DNA of 5,664 nt from JAUNKE01 sp041784625 (GTDB lineage Bacteria; Bacillota; Clostridia; Peptostreptococcales; Filifactoraceae). The notes beneath the pieces were generated by a model. The model made no database searches and was not told the origin of the DNA. It was given only the letters and a program-made list of their open reading frames with translations. Positions 1-5,016 of this stretch are shown here, piece by piece. The stretch's first letter is position 1; the number at the start of each line of letters is the position of its first letter. A program made the position numbers and the translations under genes. Location: assembly GCA_041784625.1 (NCBI GenBank), contig JBHBDS010000202.1:1-5664 (forward strand), in the 5' to 3' direction.

Positions 1-27
1 ATAAATATATTTACAATTTATATTTAT
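1..27. repeat. Perfect 9-bp inverted repeat over the RHH gene promoter (possible operator)
   Basis: ATAAATATA (1-9) and TATATTTAT (19-27) are exact reverse complements separated by 9 bases. The -35 hexamer of the RHH gene promoter (10-15) lies in the spacer and the right arm lies between -35 and -10. A dyad in this position is where a repressor would act, and the gene downstream encodes an RHH DNA-binding protein, so autoregulation is a reasonable inference. The arms are pure A/T in an A/T-rich region, so chance is a real alternative. The left arm starts at the window edge and may extend further. Confidence 0.4.
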
Positions 28-38
28 AGTCGTATAAT
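10..38 (+). promoter_or_regulatory. Sigma-A-type promoter of the RHH gene
   Basis: TTTACA (10-15, five of six matches to TTGACA) and a perfect TATAAT (33-38) are separated by the optimal 17 bases. The predicted start of transcription, about 7 bases after the -10 box, falls near 45. That is the beginning of the ribosome binding site, so the mRNA leader would be only about 11 nucleotides long. Confidence 0.72.
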
Positions 39-44
39 TTATTT

Positions 45-50
45 AGGAGG
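45..50 (+). promoter_or_regulatory. Ribosome binding site of the RHH gene
   Basis: AGGAGG lies 5 bases before the ATG at 56 and fixes that start. It sits almost at the predicted 5' end of the transcript, which leaves no room for a leader structure. Confidence 0.85.
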
Positions 51-55
51 CGTTT

Positions 56-709
56 ATGAAAAAAAACATGTACAGTCTGATGCTTTCTGGGAGCGTCATG
101 CAAGAAATAGACAAAATCGCATACAAAATGGGGACGAATCGAAGCAATCTGATCAACCAAATTTTGGCGGATTATGTTTCGTTCGAAACCCCTGAGATGA
201 AGATCAAGGAAATTTTTGAGACTATTACGGCAATGATTGAGAGCACAGATTTTATTTTGCTGTCGGAGGGAAGTCAAACATTGTCACTCAAGAGTCCGCT
301 CGAGTACAAATATCGCCCGACGATAAAATATTCGCTCGAGCTGAACAAACACAGCGAGCACAGCCAAATCGGCACGCTCAAAGTTGTTTTTCGCACACAA
401 AGTCCCGATCTGCTTGAGATCTTGGACGATTTTTTCTACGAGTTTATTAAGCTCGAGCAAAAATATATTCACCCGCTATTTGAACCGGACGTGATTCAGT
501 ATGAAGTCGAAAGTGGAAAATTCCGCCGCAGCTTTCCGATGCCAAATGCGAAGGACGAACGCAGCAACCAAATTATCAGCGAGGCAATCAGCTCGTATAT
601 TCACTGCTTTGATACGCTGCTCAAATGGTATCTTGCCAATCCAAATGCGACCCAGAAACAGATGGAAAAGCAGTACCTTGCAACGATTAAGGGCAAAATC
701 GTGATTTAA
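56..709 (+). CDS. Ribbon-helix-helix domain protein of unknown function, upstream of clpB
   Basis: A 217-residue protein. Residues about 4-43 fit a ribbon-helix-helix DNA-binding domain: a short strand (MYSLMLS, 5-11), a first helix (about 12-25), the turn GTNRS (26-30) and a second helix (about 29-43, NLINQILADY). RHH proteins bind DNA as dimers with the paired strands in the major groove. The remaining 170 or so residues are much longer than in classical Arc/CopG repressors and match no domain I recognise. They contain mixed strand-like stretches (about 84-112), an acidic/aromatic helix (about 118-138, DDFFYEF) and a helical C-terminus (about 172-210). No signal peptide or membrane segment is visible. 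The start is supported by AGGAGG at 45-50. The gene has its own promoter overlapped by an inverted repeat, so self-regulation is plausible. Its targets are unknown; clpB, 148 bp downstream on the same strand, is an obvious candidate by position only. Confidence 0.85.
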   Translation: MKKNMYSLMLSGSVMQEIDKIAYKMGTNRSNLINQILADYVSFETPEMKIKEIFETITAMIESTDFILLSEGSQTLSLKSPLEYKYRPTIKYSLELNKHSEHSQIGTLKVVFRTQSPDLLEILDDFFYEFIKLEQKYIHPLFEPDVIQYEVESGKFRRSFPMPNAKDERSNQIISEAISSYIHCFDTLLKWYLANPNATQKQMEKQYLATIKGKIVI

Positions 710-738
710 TAAAATCCAAAAATCTACCAAAATCACTC

Positions 739-838
739 AATTATTGAAAATAATTTCGATCGAAGCGACAACAGCGCTTCAAAACCTTTTGGCTACGAAC
801 CAGTAGCTTTAATATATCAACTGTTCTATTATAAGAAC
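739..838. other. Cluster of short inverted repeats in the RHH-clpB intergenic region
   Basis: The 148-bp gap before clpB holds several small dyads: AATTATT/AATAATT (739-745/749-755, 3-base spacer), GAAGCG/CGCTTC (762-767/775-780, 7-base loop), CAAAA/TTTTG (780-784/787-791), GCTAC/GTAGC (792-796/803-807) and GTTCT/AGAAC (823-827/834-838). They could be a terminator for the RHH gene, operator sites or a folded clpB leader. None is strong enough to name. GAAGCG/CGCTTC is followed by only a short interrupted T run, so it is a poor intrinsic terminator. I see neither a CIRCE element (TTAGCACTC-N9-GAGTGCTAA) nor a CtsR heptad repeat (GGTCAAA), the usual Gram-positive clpB controls. No clean -35/-10 pair stands out; TATTAT (827-832) is the best -10-like match. 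Confidence 0.35.
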
Positions 839-845
839 TTTTATC

Positions 846-852
846 AAGGAGG
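846..852 (+). promoter_or_regulatory. Ribosome binding site deciding the clpB start
   Basis: AAGGAGG is placed 5 bases before the ATG at 858. An in-frame GTG at 852-854 overlaps the last base of this site and so cannot be the start it serves. The protein therefore begins at 858 with MNTQKF. Confidence 0.9.
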
Positions 853-857
853 TGTCT

Positions 858-3455
858 ATGAACACACAAAAATTTACACAAAAAACCATCGGCGCATTGT
901 CGGATGCTCGTAGCGAGGCGATTGCGCGATCGAATAATCAAGTCGAGCCAGAACATTTGCTCCTTGCACTGCTTATGCAAGAAGACGGACTGATTCCACG
1001 TCTATTCCAAAAAATGGGTATTGATGTGCAATATGCACTAAGCATTGTGCTCGGTTTTGTGAACAAACTTCCATCCGTAACAGGCTCTGGAATGGACAAG
1101 CAAATTTATTATTCACCGGCCATCGAGCGATTATTGATCGAAGCGGAAGCAAAAGCGAAAGCGAAAGAGTTCAAAGACGAATACGTTTCCGTCGAGCATA
1201 TTATGCTGGCATTCTTTGAGGACAAGAGTGCAAAGGTCAAAGAGATGATCAAAGCGCTAAATGTTGACAAGCAAGAGTTCCTCAGTGCACTTCAAGGCGT
1301 GCGCAACAACAAGAGAGTCGATAGTGACAATCCAGAAGAAAGCTACGAAGCACTCAGCAAATATGGCTACGACCTTGTCGAGCGAGCAAGAAGCCAAAAA
1401 CTCGACCCTGTCATTGGGCGTGACAACGAAATTCGTAATCTCATCCGAATTTTGTCCCGTAAAACCAAAAACAATCCCGTGCTCATCGGAGAGCCTGGTG
1501 TAGGAAAAACAGCGATCGTCGAAGGACTTGCCATCCGTATCCTCAAAGGCGACGTGCCAGAAGGACTAAAAGACAAAACCATCTTTTCACTCGATATGGG
1601 CTCACTGATTGCGGGCGCAAAATTCCGTGGTGAGTTTGAAGAAAGACTCAAAGCGGTGCTCAGCGAAGTCAAAGAATCCGATGGGCGAATCATATTGTTC
1701 ATCGACGAGCTTCACAACATTGTTGGGGCTGGAAAAACTGAGGGTGCAATGGATGCGGGCAACTTGCTCAAACCGATGCTTGCACGTGGCGAGCTACATT
1801 GTATCGGCGCAACCACACTCGATGAGTATCGTAAATATATCGAAAAAGACGCTGCGCTAGAGCGACGATTCCAACCAGTGCTTGCGGACGAACCAAGCGT
1901 TGAGGACACGATCACGATTTTGCGTGGACTCAAAGAACGCTACGAACTTTTCCACGGCGTATCGATTGCAGACTCCGCGCTCATCTCTGCAGCAACGCTT
2001 TCAAATCGCTATATCAGCGACCGATTTTTGCCAGACAAAGCGATCGACCTCGTGGACGAAGCCTGTGCAATGATCCGTACAGAGATTGACTCCATGCCGA
2101 CCGAGCTGGACGAGATTTCGCGAAAAATTATGCAGCTTGAAATTGAAGAAGAAGCGCTCAAAAAAGAAAGCGACAAACTCAGCCAAGAGCGACTTGCTCA
2201 CACACAAAAAGAATTGGCTGATCTACGTGATGAGTTTTCTGCAATGAAAGCAAAATGGGAGATGGAAAAAGATAGCATCGGAGCGATCCAAAGGCTCAAA
2301 GAAGAACTTGGCGAGGTCAATGCCCAAATCGAGCGTGCCGAGCGAGAATATAATCTCGAGCGATTGGCTGAGCTAAAATATGGCGTGCTGCCAAAACTTT
2401 TGCAAGACCTTGAAAAAGCAGAACAAGAGAACGAAAAAAATGGCGAGCACACATTGCTCCGTGACCGTGTGACCGATGAAGAAATTGCAAAAATTATCGC
2501 ACGCTGGACAGGAATTCCTGTGACCAAGCTGCTTGAAGGTGAAAAAGAAAAAATTCTTGGACTTGAAAACATTTTGCACAAGCGAGTGATTGGACAAGAT
2601 CAGGCCGTGACCAAAGTATCCGAAGCGATTCTACGCTCTCGTGCGGGGATTTCTGACCCAAATCGCCCAATCGGCTCATTCCTTTTCCTCGGCCCAACAG
2701 GCGTAGGAAAAACCGAGCTTGCAAAGGCGTTGGCAGAAAGTTTGTTTGACGATGAGCAAAGCATTATCCGAATCGATATGTCCGAGTATATGGAAAAACA
2801 TTCTGTCTCTCGATTGGTCGGAGCGCCTCCAGGCTATGTAGGTTATGACGAGGGCGGACAACTCACCGAAGCCGTGCGACGCAAACCATACTCCGTCATT
2901 TTGTTTGACGAAGTTGAAAAAGCGCATCACGACGTATTCAACATTTTGCTCCAAGTTCTTGATGATGGACGCATCACGGACTCACAAGGACGCACCGTGG
3001 ATTTCAAAAACACCATTATCATTATGACCTCCAACCTCGGCTCCGAATTTTTGCTTTCAGGAATTGACGAGCAAGGTAACTTAACACAAGAAGCTGTAGA
3101 TCAGGTCAATGGATTGCTCAAGGTGTCGTTCCGTCCAGAATTTCTCAATCGATTGGACGAAATCGTGTTCTACAAACCACTGACCAAAGAGAATGTGCTC
3201 GATATCATCGACCTGATTTTGCAAAAATTGGCAGAAAGGCTCAATGAACAGCAACTAAAACTCGAGGTCACTGGACCAGCACGACGATTCATCGCTGATG
3301 CGGCATACGATCCACTCTATGGAGCAAGACCACTCAAACGATATATCCAAAGCAAACTTGAGACGCTCATCGCAAAAAGAATCATCCTCGGCGACCTCGA
3401 TATCGATAAGCCAATTGTCGTCGATGTAAGTGATGGAGAGCTCATTGTGAGATAA
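858..3455 (+). CDS. clpB: ATP-dependent chaperone ClpB (Hsp100 disaggregase)
   Basis: A complete 865-residue ClpB, the usual family length. The cytosolic hexamer threads aggregated polypeptides through its central pore, normally together with DnaK. Domains in order: N-terminal Clp repeat domain (about 1-145); first AAA+ module with Walker A GEPGVGKT (211-218), pore loop GAKFRGEFE (from 253), Walker B FIDE (281-284) and arginine pair R336/R337; coiled-coil middle domain (about 413-525), which separates ClpB from ClpA and ClpX and is full length here; second AAA+ module with Walker A GPTGVGKT (612-619), pore loop GYVGY (659-663), Walker B LFDE (682-685) and sensor-2 GAR (822-824). All catalytic residues I checked are present. 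The first pore loop has Phe256 where E. coli has Tyr, a conservative change. No ClpP-binding IGF/L loop is evident, which fits a disaggregase rather than a protease partner. No CIRCE or CtsR site is seen upstream. Transcription probably ends at 3656-3694. A diverged copy of the gene's last codons lies downstream. Confidence 0.98.
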   Translation: MNTQKFTQKTIGALSDARSEAIARSNNQVEPEHLLLALLMQEDGLIPRLFQKMGIDVQYALSIVLGFVNKLPSVTGSGMDKQIYYSPAIERLLIEAEAKAKAKEFKDEYVSVEHIMLAFFEDKSAKVKEMIKALNVDKQEFLSALQGVRNNKRVDSDNPEESYEALSKYGYDLVERARSQKLDPVIGRDNEIRNLIRILSRKTKNNPVLIGEPGVGKTAIVEGLAIRILKGDVPEGLKDKTIFSLDMGSLIAGAKFRGEFEERLKAVLSEVKESDGRIILFIDELHNIVGAGKTEGAMDAGNLLKPMLARGELHCIGATTLDEYRKYIEKDAALERRFQPVLADEPSVEDTITILRGLKERYELFHGVSIADSALISAATLSNRYISDRFLPDKAIDLVDEACAMIRTEIDSMPTELDEISRKIMQLEIEEEALKKESDKLSQERLAHTQKELADLRDEFSAMKAKWEMEKDSIGAIQRLKEELGEVNAQIERAEREYNLERLAELKYGVLPKLLQDLEKAEQENEKNGEHTLLRDRVTDEEIAKIIARWTGIPVTKLLEGEKEKILGLENILHKRVIGQDQAVTKVSEAILRSRAGISDPNRPIGSFLFLGPTGVGKTELAKALAESLFDDEQSIIRIDMSEYMEKHSVSRLVGAPPGYVGYDEGGQLTEAVRRKPYSVILFDEVEKAHHDVFNILLQVLDDGRITDSQGRTVDFKNTIIIMTSNLGSEFLLSGIDEQGNLTQEAVDQVNGLLKVSFRPEFLNRLDEIVFYKPLTKENVLDIIDLILQKLAERLNEQQLKLEVTGPARRFIADAAYDPLYGARPLKRYIQSKLETLIAKRIILGDLDIDKPIVVDVSDGELIVR
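3429..3455 (+). repeat. Direct repeat, copy 1: 3' end of clpB including its stop codon
   Basis: These last nine codons of clpB (SDGELIVR and TAA) recur in diverged form at 3581-3606. Aligned over 27 columns the copies agree at 23, with two T/C changes, one A/T change and one missing base in the second copy. Confidence 0.7.
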
Positions 3456-3550
3456 AGATGGAGAATCTCAAAGACCTCTCACGGACAACCCGATCGCAAT
3501 CGCTGTGAGCGAGAACACTCTTGCAGCGATGCAGAAGCATTTTTCTCGAT

Positions 3551-3606
3551 GACTTCTACAAACCGTTTGTTCTTCTTGAGAGCGACGGAGAGCTCATGTG
3601 TGATAA
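3551..3606 (+). pseudogene. Degenerate second copy of the clpB 3' end
   Basis: Read from 3551 this segment gives DFYKPFVLLESDGELM, against IDKPIVVDVSDGELI at the end of ClpB: K-P, V and the whole SDGEL block are shared. The best nucleotide match is 3581-3606 to 3429-3455. Upstream of that block the shared codons (AAG/AAA, CCA/CCG, GTC/GTT, AGT/AGC, GAT/GAC) differ mostly at the third base, as expected if both copies were once coding. A missing base after CTCAT shifts the frame, and the remnant then runs on to a TAA at 3624. It has no start codon or ribosome binding site. I read it as a relic of a tandem duplication or of recombination at the 3' end of clpB. Chance similarity is unlikely for the SDGEL-to-stop block but possible for the rest. 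Confidence 0.5.
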
Positions 3607-3655
3607 GAACCGAAATAGAAACTAAATACTATAAAATCTTATTTTTTCGCAAAAG

Positions 3656-3694
3656 AAAAAGAGTGTTACGGAAAATTCCTCAACACTCTTTTTT
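3656..3694. terminator. Bidirectional intrinsic terminator shared by clpB and the Imm17 gene
   Basis: AAAAAGAGTGTT (3656-3667) pairs with AACACTCTTTTT (3682-3693) across a 14-base loop. The GAGTGTT/AACACTC core is followed by a T run on the + strand and, because of the A run on the other side, also by a T run on the - strand. It therefore can stop both convergent transcripts. It lies 200 bp after clpB and 88 bp after the Imm17 stop. Confidence 0.88.
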
Positions 3695-3782
3695 CATTCT
3701 CAAAATGGAAGCTGACCAACTATTCTCTTATCCTTGTTCCAAAAACAATGAGCATCCACTAGCTCACCGCATATTTTACGAT

Positions 3783-4031
3783 TTATCTACCAAGTACAAA
3801 AAACACCGCTCCACAACCGAGCAACAATAATCCAAGAAGTCCCATAAGTACTCGATATCCAGCTGCGCCAAAATTTCGAATCACAAAGGCCTCCAGCGAA
3901 GTTTTGCTTGTCGAAGAATTCGGATTCACCAGCCACTTCCAATTCATAATTGCTCCGAGCAAAATAAATGCTCCAATTCCCATAAATACAAACTCATAGT
4001 TTGCCTTCAATACTTCAAAAATATTATCCAA
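3783..4031 (-). CDS. Immunity 17 (Imm17) family small membrane protein, TTG start
   Basis: An 82-residue protein with two hydrophobic segments (about 13-29 and 61-80) joined by a polar loop. The layout and motifs (NWKWL at 30-34 right after the first helix; FGAAGYRVLMGLLG at 54-67 leading into the second) match the Imm17 family as I know it. That family was named by prediction as immunity proteins of polymorphic toxin systems, but many members stand alone and have no shown function. The start is the TTG at 4031-4029, preceded by AGGAGGA (4045-4039) at 7 bases; no ATG is available in that position. No toxin gene is present in the window. A terminator upstream at the end of the PspC gene and a TATACT box suggest separate transcription. 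The shared terminator at 3656-3694 ends the transcript. Confidence 0.78.
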   Translation of the reverse strand: MDNIFEVLKANYEFVFMGIGAFILLGAIMNWKWLVNPNSSTSKTSLEAFVIRNFGAAGYRVLMGLLGLLLLGCGAVFFVLGR

Positions 4032-4038
4032 AAAAATT

Positions 4039-4045
4039 TCCTCCT
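4039..4045 (-). promoter_or_regulatory. Ribosome binding site fixing the TTG start of the Imm17 gene
   Basis: AGGAGGA read on the - strand, 7 bases before TTG at 4031. This strong site supports the non-ATG start, which would otherwise look arbitrary. Confidence 0.85.
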
Positions 4046-4070
4046 AAAATCTGCGTCAGCTTCCCAACAC

Positions 4071-4076
4071 AGTATA
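4071..4076 (-). promoter_or_regulatory. Possible -10 box of the Imm17 gene
   Basis: TATACT on the - strand, which would give a leader of about 30 nucleotides. No acceptable -35 hexamer is found at 16-18 bases; the region upstream is an A/T-rich run (ATATATATAT at 4081-4090). The call relies on one hexamer in low-complexity DNA. Confidence 0.28.
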
Positions 4077-4130
4077 CCCTATATATATATTACGAGGATT
4101 TTTTTGAAATTTTTTTCAGAATGTCTCATA

Positions 4131-4165
4131 AAAAAATTTTGCTGGAAAGTACTTCCTTTTCCAGC
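4131..4165 (-). terminator. Intrinsic terminator after the PspC-domain gene
   Basis: On the - strand GCTGGAAA (4165-4158) pairs with TTTCCAGC (4148-4141) around a 9-base loop, followed by AAAA and a run of seven T (4137-4131). It begins 14 bases after the stop codon. It separates the PspC gene from the Imm17 gene, so the two are probably not a simple operon. Confidence 0.8.
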
Positions 4166-4179
4166 TACAATACGCTTTC

Positions 4180-4506
4180 TTATTCTTCGACAATCGTCGC
4201 CTCGACCACTTCCACTTCTTCTGCTACATTTTCTGCCGATGAAGTGGTTTCTGTTGTTGGCGCAGAATTTGGTGCTGGATTTGGTGCTGAAGTCTGTCTT
4301 GTGTAAGTTGGCTGTGGCGCATCCTCTGGTGGGTAGCTGAGCACAACCGCCGCAATAATATACGCCAAAATTCCAGAACCGCCAGCCAGCGTCAAAAGCA
4401 CCCACCCAAGGCGAACCAGCGACGAATCGATTTCAAAATACTCCGCAAGACCCCCACAAACTCCTCCTAATTTTTTATCCGTTCTCGATTTGTACAATTT
4501 TTTCAT
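4180..4506 (-). CDS. PspC domain-containing small membrane protein
   Basis: A 108-residue protein. Residues 1-57 are a classic PspC domain: a basic start (MKKLYKSRTDKK), the signature GGVCGGLAEYF (14-24), an amphipathic stretch and a hydrophobic segment (about 31-57) that anchors the protein in the membrane. In proteobacteria PspC takes part in the phage-shock envelope response; stand-alone Gram-positive PspC-domain proteins are often tied to membrane stress, but the role of this one is unproven. Residues 58-108 form a low-complexity Pro/Ala/Thr/Ser tail ending in an acidic segment (EEVEVVEATIVEE). Part of this tail comes from a 12-bp tandem repeat. The start is the ATG at 4506 with AAGGAGGA at 4518-4511; an upstream ATG at 4530 in the same frame has no such site. 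No pspA or pspB is visible in the window. A terminator follows at 4165-4131. Confidence 0.93.
   Translation of the reverse strand: MKKLYKSRTDKKLGGVCGGLAEYFEIDSSLVRLGWVLLTLAGGSGILAYIIAAVVLSYPPEDAPQPTYTRQTSAPNPAPNSAPTTETTSSAENVAEEVEVVEATIVEE
4256..4291 (-). repeat. Three tandem 12-bp units in the PspC protein tail
   Basis: On the + strand the units are GTTGGCGCAGAA (4256-4267), TTTGGTGCTGGA (4268-4279) and TTTGGTGCTGAA (4280-4291). The last two differ at one base; the first is more diverged. On the coding strand they give the four-residue repeat SAPN-PAPN-SAPT (residues 73-84) in the flexible tail. Copy-number change here would keep the reading frame. Confidence 0.7.
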
Positions 4507-4510
4507 TTTT

Positions 4511-4518
4511 TCCTCCTT
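4511..4518 (-). promoter_or_regulatory. Ribosome binding site deciding the PspC start
   Basis: AAGGAGGA on the - strand, ending 4 bases before the ATG at 4506. It rules out the upstream in-frame ATG at 4530, whose extra eight codons run through this site. Confidence 0.88.
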
Positions 4519-4605
4519 AACACAATTCACTCACCAAATTGGCTTAACTTTAATATTACAAGTGATCTTCCTATTTTTTTATAATCATTTCTAATGGATT
4601 GATTC

Positions 4606-4634
4606 ATTATATCTACCCTCGGGGCAAAAATCTA
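4606..4634 (-). promoter_or_regulatory. Candidate promoter of the PspC-domain gene
   Basis: A perfect TATAAT on the - strand (4611-4606). At 17 bases upstream the -35 position reads TAGATT (4634-4629), three of six matches, so the promoter would be weak or dependent on an activator or another sigma factor. The leader would be about 90 nucleotides. Read-through from the GIY-YIG gene cannot be excluded because no clear terminator separates the two. Confidence 0.4.
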
Positions 4635-4654
4635 TCCCACTTTTGGTGATCTCA

Positions 4655-5002
4655 TTACTTTTTCCCCGGGCGCATACGCTGTGCATTTGGATATTCGTCT
4701 TTGCACATCAACAAAAGCAATTCCAAATCCTCCGAATAATCTTTGCTCGGATCTTCATAGTCCAATTCCTTGAGCACTTCCCACACAAAATTTTCTTCGC
4801 CGTGCGTTGTGAACGCTTTTTGCATTTCCTTGTTTCGCCAGCTCCCGAGCTTGAGCTGAAAAAGCGTGCTGTTGCGATCCGCCTTAATGTCTTTGGACGG
4901 CTCGATCCAAATTTGTTCCCCGCATCGGTAGCTAATAATTCCCATCTCAGGCTTTCGCTCCGCATATTGTTGCTTGAGCGCTTTTTTTCTTTCGTTATCC
5001 AT
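4655..5002 (-). CDS. GIY-YIG-like protein, apparently catalytically degenerate
   Basis: A 115-residue protein resembling a family of small stand-alone GIY-YIG proteins found in Bacillota. Family features kept: the lead-in KQQYAERKPEMGI (10-22), a FQLKLGSWRNKEMQ segment (48-61), HGEENFVWEVLKEL (67-80) and an acidic DYSEDLEL region (88-95). The nuclease residues look lost: GIY is GII (21-23), YIG is WIE (32-34), the His expected near position 46 is Thr (NSTLFQL), and a Leu run (95-98) occupies the place where I expect the metal-binding Glu. The fold may survive as a binding module without cleavage; this is inferred from remembered family patterns. Start at ATG 5002 with GGAGGGAG (5014-5007). 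It begins 14 bases after the DsbA-like gene ends, so the two are probably co-transcribed. No signal peptide or membrane segment is seen. Confidence 0.75.
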   Translation of the reverse strand: MDNERKKALKQQYAERKPEMGIISYRCGEQIWIEPSKDIKADRNSTLFQLKLGSWRNKEMQKAFTTHGEENFVWEVLKELDYEDPSKDYSEDLELLLLMCKDEYPNAQRMRPGKK

Positions 5003-5006
5003 TTTT

Positions 5007-5014
5007 CTCCCTCC
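5007..5014 (-). promoter_or_regulatory. Ribosome binding site of the GIY-YIG-like gene
   Basis: GGAGGGAG on the - strand fills most of the 14-base gap between the DsbA-like stop codon and this gene's ATG. This is typical operon spacing and suggests coupled translation. Confidence 0.82.
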
Positions 5015-5016
5015 AT

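Larger units (their letters stand above)
3456..3782. other. Convergent intergenic region between clpB and the Imm17 gene
   Basis: These 327 bp lie between the clpB stop and the end of the oppositely oriented Imm17 gene. The first part (3456-3606) holds degenerate sequence resembling the clpB 3' end. A bidirectional terminator follows at 3656-3694. The rest (3695-3782) shows nothing recognisable on either strand. A small nested dyad is present at 3478-3509 (CTCAC/GTGAG around CGAT/ATCG). No open frame here has a ribosome binding site. Confidence 0.6.

Noticed and set aside
298..457. GCTCGAG occurring three times in the RHH gene (298-304, 334-340, 451-457)
   Set aside because: All three are in the same reading frame and encode Leu-Glu with CTC GAG codons, as also seen in clpB. 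Codon preference explains them.
762..790. GAAGCG/CGCTTC hairpin as a firm terminator for the RHH gene
   Set aside because: The 6-bp stem is short and the following bases (AAAACCTTTT) do not form a proper T run, so it is listed only as part of the dyad cluster.
852..857. GTG at 852 as the start of clpB
   Set aside because: It overlaps the ribosome binding site AAGGAGG (846-852). ATG at 858 has correct spacing and gives the usual MNTQKF-type ClpB start.
1620..1622. Phe instead of Tyr after this Lys in the ClpB first pore loop (residue 256) as a functional defect
   Set aside because: An aromatic residue is kept, and Phe at this place is a conservative change that should still grip substrate.
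3456..3830. Open frame continuing in the clpB frame after its stop, with an internal ATG at 3549
   Set aside because: There is no ribosome binding site before 3549, the frame runs through the bidirectional terminator into the Imm17 gene on the other strand, and its residues resemble no protein. ClpB is already complete at 3455, so read-through has no support.
4507..4530. Upstream ATG at 4530 as the start of the PspC protein
   Set aside because: The extra codons cover the ribosome binding site, and PspC domains normally begin with a short basic stretch such as MKKLYKS.
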